Assembly: GCA_949752795.1 (NCBI GenBank)
Contig: OX457075.1
Coordinates: forward strand, 7,058,001-7,122,000
Length of the DNA stretch: 64,000 nucleotides
Reading direction: 5' to 3'
Source of the DNA: Hyperoodon ampullatus
Lineage: Eukaryota; Chordata; Mammalia; Artiodactyla; Ziphiidae
Position 1 is the first letter of the stretch; every line of letters begins with the position of its first letter. A model generated the notes under the pieces. The model ran no database searches and was not told where the DNA came from. It saw only the letters and a list, made by a program, of their open reading frames with translations. Both the position numbers and the translations under genes were made by a program. Below, one piece after another: positions 45,620 to 55,110 of the stretch.

Positions 45620-45778
45620 TGGAACGCGGCCGGGGTGGATCGCGAAACCACTTCCGGGCGTCCTCCGAGGCGGTCTAGTCCTGGCTGGGAGGGGGCGGGG
45701 CCAAGATGGGAAGGCGGGGCCTCACCCGCCGCAGCAGGGGCTGGAGTGGCTTGACTAAAGATGCCCGCGGCGCCCAGT
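45620..45778. promoter_or_regulatory. CpG-rich patch with ETS and GC boxes, candidate promoter
   Basis: About sixteen CpGs in 160 bases, far above the surroundings. Has a perfect ETS/GABPA-type acttccgg (45650-45657), a GC box gggggcggggcc (45691-45702), a second ggcggggcc (45713-45721) and ccaagatggg (45701-45710), partly like the YY1 motif aagatggcg. No TATA box. This is the architecture of a TATA-less promoter; direction and transcript are unknown. Confidence 0.4.
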
Positions 45779-45936
45779 GGACCCTGATGATGAGAGAGAG
45801 AGGCCTGGGCTGGGAGGGGAAGAGGGAGTGAAGGCTTTGACCGAGGGCCCAGACTTCAGTCTTTTACCCAAGGGGGGGAAAAGATTCCTGAGTCATCTAA
45901 CAGGATTAGTCTGGAAGACTATTCCTCCCTTGGGTC
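45779..45936. other. Non-genic sequence
   Basis: Purine-rich (gatgagagagagaggcctg), with no feature recognised. Confidence 0.4.
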
Positions 45937-46344
45937 ACACACGAGCCATATCCCTGTACCCCTGCACACACTCACAGCCGCCACACATGCACACATCCAA
46001 CCCACCCATACCCTCACGTTCACACATACAACATTCACACACATGCTCACACTGTCCCTCACACACGTGAGATATACACACATGCTCACATGCACTGCAC
46101 CCCCTGCTCATACATGCACATGCTCACACACACCCATATGCCCCCTGACTTACACCCATGCAAACACACGCAGCACTGCAACACACACACCCGTACCCTC
46201 ACACCCACACTCACACATGCACACATGCTTATACGTGCACACTCACAATCACATCCATACAACACACATCCTCGTATCCCACCCCCAACATGCAACACAT
46301 ACACCCACACCCTCACACACTCTCATTCACAGGTAGTCACACCC

Positions 46345-46385
<41 letters not shown>
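45937..46385. repeat. Degenerate CA-rich (TCACA/CACAC) minisatellite ending in pure (CA)n
   Basis: About 450 bp of irregular tcacaca, catgcaca and caccc units; positions 46347-46381 are uninterrupted CA. Confidence 0.93.
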
Positions 46386-46386
<1 letters not shown>

Positions 46387-46707
46387 TCCAGCATTACCTC
46401 TGAGGCCACAGAAGGCAGAGGGAGCTTTTCTTCATTCATGAAAGGCTGTGGAGGCAACCTTCCAGAGTCGCTAGGATACAGACTCTGTGGGTGTTATCCA
46501 AGCAATGGTAGCTGAGTTCCAGGCTCTGGGGAGCAGTGACTGGGGAAGTGGGAGCCATGTTCCCTTCCACTGCGTCTTCCCACCGACAGAAAGGCAGGTG
46601 GGCAATGAGGCACAAGGACCCCAACAGAAAGATTCAACTGGGTGCTGGAGGTATGATAAAGTGCCAGGTGGGAAAGAGAGGTTTCAGCCCTTGAAGACTC
46701 TGAAACA
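46386..46707. other. Non-genic sequence
   Basis: Nothing recognised between the minisatellite and the next SINE. Confidence 0.4.
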
Positions 46708-46718
46708 ATAAACTCATC

Positions 46719-47093
46719 GGGGACTTCCCTGGTGGCACAGTGGTTAAGAATCCGCCTGCCAATTCAGGGGACACGGGTTCGAGCCCTGGTCCGGGAAGAT
46801 CCCACATGCCACGGAGGAACTGAGCCCGTGCACCACAGCTCCTGAGGCTGTGCTCTAGAGATCTCGAGCCACAACTCTGGACCCCACGTGCCAAAACTCC
46901 TGAAGCCCACATGCCTAGAGCCCGTGCTACGCAACGAGAAGCCACTGCAATGAGAAGCCCACTCACCGCAACGAGTAGTAGCCCCCGCTTGCTGCAACTA
47001 GAGAAAAGCCATGCACAGCAACGAAGACCCAATGCAGCTATAAATAAATAAGTAAGTAAGTAAATAAATAAATAAATAAAAATTTAAAGATAG
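46719..47093 (+). mobile_element. Long CHR-1-like SINE with TSD
   Basis: ggggacttccctggtggcac, B box ggttcgagccct, repeated gccacaactc / gcccac units, then a (TAAA/TAAG)n tail. The TSD ataaactcatc is at 46708-46718 and 47094-47104. Confidence 0.94.
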
Positions 47094-47104
47094 ATAAACT
47101 CATC

Positions 47105-47544
47105 AGCCACTGTTGACGGAGCATCTCCTCTGTGCCAGGGTTGAGTTGGGGGCCTTGAGACCCAGAGCCTGCTTGTCAGGAGACATCAAGCCAATTCACA
47201 AAAGATAGCCCACAGTCCTGGGCCGTACATGGGTGGTACGCCAAACAAGGGCTTTCAAACCGGAAGTGCTCGTCGGGACAGTCAGAGAGGCAAAGTCACC
47301 GTGGGCTGGAGCGATCAGGGAAGGAGAAGAGGGGAGAGCACGGCAGGTGGAGAGACAGGTGTGGGCTAACACTGAAAGGCAGGACTATGGGAGGCACGGG
47401 GAGAGAAGCCAGCCCTGAAGAATTGGGTGATAAGGGCCTGCTCCCTAGGTTGCCCTGAGGTTAGGATCCTGGCTTTAAACTCACCTCTGCCTCATCCGAG
47501 GAAGGAGAAAGGCCTCTATTTGTCCTTTAGCCATGCTTTTGGGC
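47105..47544. other. Non-genic sequence
   Basis: A faint MIR-like start at 47108-47185 (gagcatctcctctgtgccag). No gene. Confidence 0.4.
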
Positions 47545-48015
47545 TCACCTCCTCCAGGAAGCCACCCAAGATCTCTCCCTCCTCAGAACCCAGCATATTT
47601 GTTGCTTCTAAAACTTTAATTTCTTGTGGTCCCAGATTTAGACCAATTCAGCACATAGTGAGTTTTCATGATCAGTCCCTGATGTAAAGAGTAGAATTCC
47701 TGTCTACCAGGGACAGTCATATAAACTAAGAGCTACACTAGCAATGCCATTTCCTTACACAGAGTAGTGTAAGGGCTCAGAAGAGGGAGAGCAGATATCC
47801 AGATAGGACAATTAGAAAAGGTTCCATAGAGGCGATGGCGTTCAAGGACAGGCTGAATGTGCTTTGTCACTGTTCATCAGCTTACATCTGGTCCCCACTC
47901 TAAATTTTGTTCACTGCGTCATGTAGCTCTCCATTCCCTATTAGGCCTAGCACAAAACAAGGTATCAGTAAGTTCTTAATAAATTTATTATCTTGTTCAT
48001 TCATTCAACATCTCC
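47545..48015 (+). repeat. L2-like segments with an intervening ancient fragment
   Basis: ctcacctcctccaggaagcc (47547-47566) and ttcttaataaatttattatc with ttcattcattcaac (47970-48010) are L2 3' words. 47735-47865 (gttccatagaggcgatggcg) resembles 'family X'. Confidence 0.55.
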
Positions 48016-48062
48016 TTGCTTCCTTTCTTGCTCACTGGTGGAGCTTCTAGAATGCTTCTTCA

Positions 48063-48199
48063 GGACTTCCCTGGTGGTCCAGTGGTTAAGACTCCGCGCT
48101 TCCACTTCACGGGGCATGGGTTCGATCCCTGGTCGGGGACCTAAGATCCCACATGCCATGCGGCGCAGCCAAATAAATAAATAAGTAACTAAATAAAAA
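48063..48199 (+). mobile_element. Bov-tA-like short SINE, perfect 15-bp TSD
   Basis: ggacttccctggtggtccag, B box ggttcgatccct, and gccatgcggcgcagccaaat. The TSD tagaatgcttcttca is at 48048-48062 and 48200-48214. Confidence 0.95.
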
Positions 48200-48214
48200 T
48201 AGAATGCTTCTTCA

Positions 48215-48559
48215 CCCTCCAAAACATGGGAGTCCACATCCAGCCTGCTCCCAGGTATGAGAGGGTGGCCCGTCTTGGGAGGATGGAGTGCTCCCTGGGC
48301 GGTCTTGTGGCTGCCGCCTTTTCTCTGTAGGTCAGAGTATAGTCGGGGAGTACGACTGAGAATCTTAGAACCAGGACCTCAGAGATGTTCTGTATCTTCC
48401 TTCTGCAGCCAGGGACTAGAGATACTAAGTGGGTGTGCAAAGTCCCAAAGGTGGTTTGATGAGATCAAAGGAAATCATACGTTACCAACTGTGCTTTGAT
48501 ATAACTTGCCAGTGGAGAATCCTAACAAATACAACCCAGACTGGTGGCTTCCTGGAGGA
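48215..48559. other. Non-genic sequence
   Basis: A weak ancient fragment near 48350-48480 (gaatcttagaaccaggacct). No gene. Confidence 0.4.
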
Positions 48560-48930
48560 GGTGAGCCTTATCAGCAGTGATAAGTCATGTTGATAGTATC
48601 CACTCTCATTGGGGTGGACTGAAAATGGCACCAGGGAAGCCCCCGCTCATTACTTTTAACAAAGGTACCATACTCATGTGAGATGTTAGTAATAGTGGAA
48701 ACTAGGTCCTGGTGTATGGGAACCCTCTGTATTATCTTCGCTTTTTTCTGTAAATCTAAAACTGTTCTAGGGAACTCCCCGGCGGTCCAGTGGTTAGGAC
48801 TCTGTGCCTTCACTGCTGAGGGCCCGGGTTCAATCCCTGGTCAGGGAACTAAGATCACGCAAGCCTCATGGCGCGGCGAAAACAAAACCAAAACCAAAAA
48901 ACCGTTTTAAAAGAAAATTTTAATTTAAAA
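48560..48930 (+). mobile_element. L1 3' UTR fragment, split by a SINE
   Basis: gtgagatgttagtaatagtg, tgtatgggaaccctctgtat, tattatcttcgcttttttct and taaatctaaaactgttcta match an old L1 3' end. Confidence 0.65.
48770..48897 (+). mobile_element. Bov-tA-like short SINE with TSD
   Basis: ggaactccccggcggtccag and gttcaatccctggtcaggga, with an A-rich tail containing CAAAAC units. The TSD is aaaactgttcta (48758-48769) and aaaaccgtttta (48898-48909). Confidence 0.92.
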
Positions 48931-49000
48931 AAATGTTGTTTTGCAGTTGTAAAAGCACGCTGCCCATCCTAGTTCTAACTAGTGTTAATAACAGACTCTC

Positions 49001-49216
49001 GGGCTTCCCTAGTGGCACAGTGGTTGAGAGTCCGCCTGCCGATGCAGGGGACACGGGTTCGTGCCCCGGTCCGGGAGGATCCCACATGCCACGGAGCGCC
49101 TGGGCCCGTGAGCCATGCCCGCTGAGCCTGCGCATCCGGAGCCTGTGCTCCGCAACGGGAGAGGCCACAACAGTGAGAGGCCCGCGTACTGCAAAAAATA
49201 ATAATAATAATTAAAA
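49001..49216 (+). mobile_element. CHR-type young SINE, perfect 14-bp TSD
   Basis: Full-length copy with an (AAT)n tail. The TSD aataacagactctc is at 48987-49000 and 49217-49230. Confidence 0.98.
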
Positions 49217-49230
49217 AATAACAGACTCTC

Positions 49231-50494
49231 AGTCCAGTGCTTGCCCTGTCCTACCACGTGGTTGTTGGAGACGTTAATGTCTCTTTAAGCTCTTCTTGCT
49301 TGTGACAGTTTCTCAGACTTTCCTTGTCTTGGATGACCTCGGTGGTCTTGAGAAGGACTGGTTGGGTATTTTGTAGAATGTCTCACAATCAGGATTTGAT
49401 TAATGTTTTTTTTTCTCAACTTGATTGCAAGTTCCTTAGAACCACAGTGGGGCCACCTCTATCCCCTGGGCAGGTTAGAGAGAGAGGCACCTGCACTCCC
49501 CCCCATTATGAAGCCTGTGTGCAGCGCAGCTGAGGAGGCAGGGCAGGCAGGTAAAGCCATACCGCGGGGGATCACCTGGGCCATTCAGAAACCAGCCCTA
49601 GCATCCCTGCTCTAGAAGCACTGGGCCTGATGTATCTCTCAGCTTTGCCTCACGTGGGAGGTTCAGCCTCCATCAAGAATAGGTCCAAGAGAGAGTCTTG
49701 GCTTGGGACTGGATATTGCAGAGGTCTAGCTCTGCTGGTGTCTCTCCAAGGGACAGGCTTCTTCTCCACAGCCAGCTTCAGTGTGTCCACTGGGACGGTG
49801 GGACTGAGGATACTGGGGCCTATGAGTGGTTGCCCTGACAACCCATCCTTCCAGGTGTGGGGGAGAGAGGGAGGTGCCTGTGTGAGTTCCAAAAAGGACA
49901 GGATGCTAGCTGAGCTGCCCCTAAGGGTGTTGTCATCTTTACCTCCCCGGGTCCCTTCATTATACAGTTTCTGAGCCTCAGACCTCAGTTCCAGCCACTC
50001 CTCCTGGGATGCAGCCCTGATGAGGGGGAGGCAGCCACCGGCCACTGAACTGTGTGGGTTTGACCGAGCTGGCAGGCAAACTCAGCGAGCTAAATCCAGT
50101 GGACCATTCGAGATGTCTAGACAGGAAGCCAGGCTGGGAGAAAAGCAATTCCACTCCCTCAGGGTAGAGCCCGGAGGCTGCCACTGCTTCAGGAGCCCAG
50201 AGGATACGTCCCCAGGGGCCTGAGTGCCAGCTCAGGGCACATCCTTATGAAAGTAAAAGGTGTGCCTTGCCCTGGAGCAAGTGCAGGAGGGGGGTACCAG
50301 GCAGAGCAGATGTCCCTCAGGGGGTGGTGCTCAGGTGACAGTGGCTCACCCTGACCTTGAGGTTAAGGTGGGGTGGGTGGACCTGGCATCAGGGTTCCAG
50401 GTTCTCATCCCAGAGCCAGCACTGGGCATGCTCTGAACATCACTTGATATCCAAGCAGGGGGCGGGGCGGGGACGGGGTGGGTGAGTGGAGAGC
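49231..50494. other. Non-genic sequence
   Basis: No repeat recognised; a GC-box-like ggggcggggcggggac is at 50460-50475. No exon recognised. Confidence 0.4.
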
Positions 50495-50690
50495 CAGCCA
50501 GGGTCCAGCACTGGGACCTTGAACAAGTTAGCCCATCTCTCAATTTCCCCGTTTGTAAAATGGGGCTAATCATATACCTGCCGTGCCTGCCTCATGGGCC
50601 ATTAGGAGGAGCAGATGAAATGCTCTAGGGAAAAGACTTGTGTCAAGTGCTTGGCAGGCATGCCTATCACAAATGATGTTTATACTGTAA
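50495..50690 (-). repeat. MIR SINE
   Basis: gaacaagttagcccatctct, ccgtttgtaaaatggggcta, and gtcaagtgcttggcaggca. Confidence 0.8.
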
Positions 50691-50754
50691 GCTTCAAGGC
50701 TGTGGCGATATTCAGTTCCATTGAACTGGCAGTCTTGGGTTCTTTGGCTGGCAA

Positions 50755-50910
50755 TCGCTGACTTGCTTAGATTTTTACAGGTCATTTAGTCCAACACACC
50801 CATCTCGTCCTTGACAAAAGCTAGATGTGGTCCTGTGACCTTCCAAGGTCCCAAACAATTTAGTATCTGAGCCGGGCCTGCAGACCAGGGCTCCCGATTC
50901 CCACTCAGGG
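50755..50910 (+). repeat. Ancient mammalian repeat fragment
   Basis: acaggtcatttagtccaaca, gtgaccttccaaggtcccaa and gggctcccgattcccactca resemble an old SINE/L2-class element that I cannot name; similar to 32430-32570. Confidence 0.4.
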
Positions 50911-51603
50911 TTGGAGCCTTGGGCCACCCTGCTTCTCTGCCGGGGCCGAGTCCTCTGGCGCATCCACATCCCAGCTCCACCACCAAGATCTGGTCCCCAC
51001 CGCCTTCATTTGCATTTTAGCGCACACCCACTCTCAACAGCTTATCCTAGAACCGAACACCCCTGCCAGATTCTGGGATCTTTAAGGAAATACAAAAGGG
51101 TGAAAGACACAACAGAAAGAAGATAGGCAAGTGTTCCTTTGGAGCTCGGCCAGTGTGGATCGGCAGGTTGCCTGAAACTCCCGCCCTCAATCTGTTCACC
51201 AAACTGTTTCTCTCCCCATTCAAGCTGCTCCTGAAAGCCTCTCTGGGAAGTCTTCCCAGATCAACTAGGCACTGGCAGCTTCCATGGGCTGGCCCTGTCT
51301 GAACCTAGCACTTCCCTGGGTGTCACTCACCACCGTCCACCTCGGCAGGCACTTGGCCTTGTCCTCCGTGCCCAGCTGCTGGGCCAGGCTCTCTCCTCCT
51401 CTCCTGGCTTCTGTGCAAGAACGCTTCCCCGGTCTCTGCCTTAATCCCAGCTGTGCGCTTGACATACATTTGATGTCGATACGTTATGGTCTCTTGATGT
51501 ATTCGCGCCCTGCTTTTATTTGGTCGGGAGCCTGCCCTCTCCTTAATTCTTCACGTCTGTGCTGTTGGTCTGAGACACTTAGAACTCAGCGGGTCTCATT
51601 ATC
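50911..51603. other. Non-genic sequence, possible L2 at 51215-51300
   Basis: tcaagctgctcctgaaagcc and ctctgggaagtcttcccaga are L2-like. No gene. Confidence 0.4.
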
Positions 51604-51617
51604 AAGAATGGGGAATT

Positions 51618-51831
51618 AGGGCTTCCCTGGTGGCGCAGTGGTTGAGAGTCCACCTGCCGATGCAGGGCACGTGGGTTCGTGCCCCAGTCCAGGAGGATCC
51701 CACATGCTGCGGAGCGACTGGGCCTGTGAGCCTGCGCGTCTGGAGCCTGGGCTCCGCAACGGGAGAGGCCGCAACAGTGAGAGGCCCGCATACTGCAAAA
51801 ACACAAAACAAAACAAAAAAACAAACAAAAA
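51618..51831 (+). mobile_element. CHR-type young SINE with 14-bp internal deletion, TSD
   Basis: The segment between two tgagcc repeats (gtgagccatggccgctgagcc in the family) is collapsed to gtgagcctgcgcg. The TSD aagaatggggaatt is at 51604-51617 and 51832-51845. Confidence 0.97.
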
Positions 51832-51845
51832 AAGAATGGGGAATT

Positions 51846-52133
51846 GCTCTCCTCTGCTATTTGGTTGAGTCAATCAGGAGGTGACAGGACTCCATTCCCC
51901 GTGCTGTAAACAGGTCCCAATTCCATGTCTCATCAGCCTCAGCTACAAAGCTGAACTCCCGCTATGCAGTTTCTTTACTGTTGTGTGATGATTCTGTCTT
52001 TGATTTAAAATCCAAACTACCGGACAGACAGACAAGTCCATCTTTTTCTTCCCTAGACTTTCTCCTTACTCTGACCTTTTACTATCAGCTTATAGTGCCG
52101 TTTAAAAGGAAACTGCAGACGTGCTACCAGTGT
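51846..52133. other. Non-genic sequence
   Basis: Nothing recognised. Confidence 0.4.
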
Positions 52134-52152
52134 ATAAAAAGGAGGGGGAGGG

Positions 52153-52350
52153 GGCTTCCCTGGTGGCGCAGTGGTTGAGAGTCCGCCTGCCGATGCAGGG
52201 GACACGGGTTCGTGCCCCGGTCCGGGAAGATCCCACATGCCGCGGAGCGGCTGCGCCCGTGAGCCATGGCCGCTGAGCCTGCACGTCCAGAGCCTGTGCT
52301 CCACAACGGGAGAGGCCACGGCAGTGAGAGGCCCACGTACAGCAAAAATA

Positions 52351-52393
<43 letters not shown>
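52153..52393 (+). mobile_element. CHR-type young SINE, 19-bp TSD, (TAAA)n tail
   Basis: Full-length copy. Tail of about 12 TAAA units (52347-52393). The TSD ataaaaaggagggggaggg is identical at 52134-52152 and 52394-52412. Confidence 0.98.
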
Positions 52394-52397
<4 letters not shown>

Positions 52398-52609
52398 AAA
52401 GGAGGGGGAGGGAAGGCATTGTAGAATACAAACATACACGCATGCACACACACATGAGTGCATGTATGTTTTGCTGTCAAATATAACTTATCTCTGAACG
52501 ATGTAAGTATCAATTGTCTCTGTAAGTATACATGATTTCTGAATGATGCACAACCATCTGAAAATATCAGTTGCCATCAAAGAAAGATTCTCATTACATA
52601 CCTTTCCCT

Positions 52610-53425
52610 ACCTTTTGAACTTGAAAATTTTTAATATTGAATTATTTCATATGTACAAAAACATATGAGATGAATGTATATATTGAGGTAGGATAATAAA
52701 CAATTCTGCCCTGTGGAGCCACCACCCATTGTAAGAAATGGAGCATTACAACAGGGCTGAGACTTCCTGCATCACGTCCCTGGTTCCACAGAGGTCACTG
52801 CTATCCTGTTATCCTCAGTCTCACCTGCCTTTAGAGTTCTATCATAAACGTATATATCCCTGAGTAATATCGTCTTTCACTTGACTTGTTTGGAACTTTA
52901 CAAAGATGGTGTCAAACTGTGTGTATTTTTCTATGACGAGCTCATTTCTCTCACCATAGTTCTAAGATTCATCCATGTTGATGCTTGATTCATGTGTGTT
53001 CATTGTTAATTAATGTTCCATTGAGTGAATATACCCACTTTATTCATCCATTTTCCTAGTGTTAGACATTGGATTATTTCCCATTTTTGCTGCTATGGGC
53101 TTTCTATGCCTATCTTTTGGAGCACACATGCAGTAGGGATCTAGGGTTCGATCCTGGCAGTGGTGCTGCTGGGCCAGCGGGTAGATATACCTTCAACTCA
53201 CTGACTCTTTGCCAGATGGTTTCCAAGATAGTTGTACCATTCACATTCCCGCCCACAGCATGAAGGGTATTTGTTCCTCTGCCTTCTCACCAACACTTGA
53301 TACTAACAGACTTTACATCTAGTGGGTGTAAAATGGTGTCATAATATGAGCTTCATTTACATTTCTCTGGTTGCTGGTGACATTGAGAGCATCTTCTTAT
53401 GTTTATTTCCATTCATGTTTCCTCT
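52610..53425 (-). mobile_element. Old L1 3' end
   Basis: Plus-strand words gattcatccatgttgatgct, tattcatccattttcctagt, ttgccagatggtttccaaga and ttacatttctctggttgctg are the reverse complement of L1 3' UTR followed by the ORF2 end. Broken. Confidence 0.8.
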
Positions 53426-53439
53426 TCCATGACTTTCTG

Positions 53440-53490
53440 AATTTTGAACCATGTGGACGTATTACCTATTCAAAAACATAAATGTATTAA
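53440..53490 (+). mobile_element. L1ME 3' terminus fragment
   Basis: tctgaattttgaaccatgtg, gacgtattacctattcaaaa and acataaatg match the terminal bases of an L1ME-type element, opposite in strand to the preceding fragment. Confidence 0.6.
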
Positions 53491-53613
53491 AATGGGCTTG
53501 TAATATCTCATTTCTCATATGCAAAGGGCTCCACCACTCTCCCCCCAAAGCACACAAATACTAACTCTGAAAAGTGTCACCATAAATAAAACTGCTAACA
53601 ATACATTGGTGAG

Positions 53614-54009
53614 TGTTATGGGCTAAATTGGATGCCCCCCCGCCCCCGCCAAATTCATATATTGAAGTGCTAATTCCTAATACCTCAGACTGTAACAGTA
53701 TAAGGTCTTTAAAGAGGTAATTAGGTTAAAATGAAGTCTATACGGTGGGCCTTAATCCAATATGACTGATGTCCTTACAAGTCAAGGAAATCAGGACACA
53801 AACAACACAGACCAAGGAAGACCATGTGAGGACACAGTTGGAAGACGGCAGTCTGCAAGCCAAGGAGAGAGGCCTCGGGAAAACAAAACCTGCCAGCAGC
53901 TTGATCTTGGACTTCCAGCCTCCAGAACTGTGAGAAAATAGTACATTTCTGTTGTTTAATCCAGACGGTCTGTGGTACCTTGTCCTGGCAGCCCAAGCAG
54001 ACTGATACA
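53614..54009 (+). mobile_element. MLT1-type (ERVL-MaLR) solo LTR, near full length
   Basis: Starts tgttatgggctaaattg and ends agcagactgataca, with catatattgaagtgctaatt, atccaatatgactgatgtcc, ccaaggagagaggcct and ggacttccagcctccagaac between. Flanks gtgag (53609-53613) and gcgag (54010-54014) form a 5-bp TSD with one mismatch. No internal proviral sequence remains. Confidence 0.92.
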
Positions 54010-54014
54010 GCGAG

Positions 54015-54531
54015 CACATTACAGTTTACACAGTGCTTTCACATACTCATTCATCTACTCACTTGTCATCAAATATTAATGGAGCACAGCCTGGGTCGAA
54101 GGGTACATTTCATTGTTAAATCCTCTCTGCAGTCATTCAAGACAGGAATAGCGATCCCTGAATTAAAAATGAGGGAACTGAGGCTCACCGAATTTGGGTG
54201 AGTGCAGCGGGGGAAAACCAGACTGGCAAAGAAATGGAAGGCAGCTTGTCAGGGGTCAGAGAAAACTCAGGCAGATGCGATCATCAACTTTAAATACAAG
54301 ATGACTGTCACATGGGAGAGGGAGTCTATTTTTCTTTATGGCCGTAAGGGATAGAAGTATGATGAATAGGAAGAAACATCAGGAAGACAAATTTCACCTA
54401 AACAGAAAGAAAAACACTGTCACAGTCAGAATTGTCTAAAGATTCAGCAAGATGTTTTAAATGTAGTGGGCTGTTCCTATAGAAGCTGGACAACCCACTT
54501 TATGAGGGATGGTGTTGCGTGTATGTGTGTT

Positions 54532-54576
<45 letters not shown>

Positions 54577-54929
54577 AGAATAAGGGTCAAGCTTCAGGTA
54601 TGTGGTTGGAGAACATGACCTTGAAGGTCCCTCTCCATCCAGAGAGTCACTGATGTCTCTGAGACCAGGTGGTGGACCAAGAAGAGAGCCTGTTTTCTGG
54701 ATTCTGATTCTCTATTCTTCCCACCAAGCCAAGCTGCCTCTAAACAGATTAGTAGCTGGACAAATGCATTCTAATGATGACAGCATTCACTGAGCAGCCT
54801 GGGGACAGGACACAGCAACAGGGAGTCCACAGCTTTTGAAATGAGAGAATTATTTACTCGCTTTCCCCTTCTCAGAAGTCCTGATTACAGCCAGGTAGGT
54901 AGCAGGAAGCAGGAAGGAACAAGCCATTT
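54015..54929. other. Non-genic sequence with (GT)n at 54535-54575
   Basis: About 20 GT units after a degenerate GT-rich start. No gene. Confidence 0.5.
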
Positions 54930-55110
54930 TGAGAACCTACTTAAGAGCTAGGGTTTTCATACACCTTGATCATTATTTCACCTTTACATTAGCTTCAGCT
55001 GTAATATCATTTTTTTTTTTTGTAATATCATTCTTTATCTCCACTTTACAGATGTGGAAGCTGAGTCTCCAAAGAGGCTAGGCAACTGTCCAAGCTTACA
55101 AAGCTAAATC
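54930..55110 (+). repeat. MIR SINE interrupted by a poly(T) insertion
   Basis: tccactttacagatgtggaa, gctgagtctccaaagaggct and gcttacaaagctaaatcaca are MIR words. At 55000-55032 a 12-bp direct repeat, tgtaatatcatt, surrounds nine T residues. Confidence 0.75.

Noticed and set aside
45115..45678. 187-codon frame ending at the CpG-rich patch
   Set aside because: No family resemblance, no Kozak or splice support; position beside the CpG patch makes it tempting but not convincing as an exon.
45937..46385. CRISPR-like array of short repeats
   Set aside because: Units are irregular CA-rich words without conserved repeats and unique spacers, in a mammalian genome.
46090..46515. His/Thr-rich repeat protein frame
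   Set aside because: Translation of the CA-rich minisatellite; all reading frames give similar low-complexity products.
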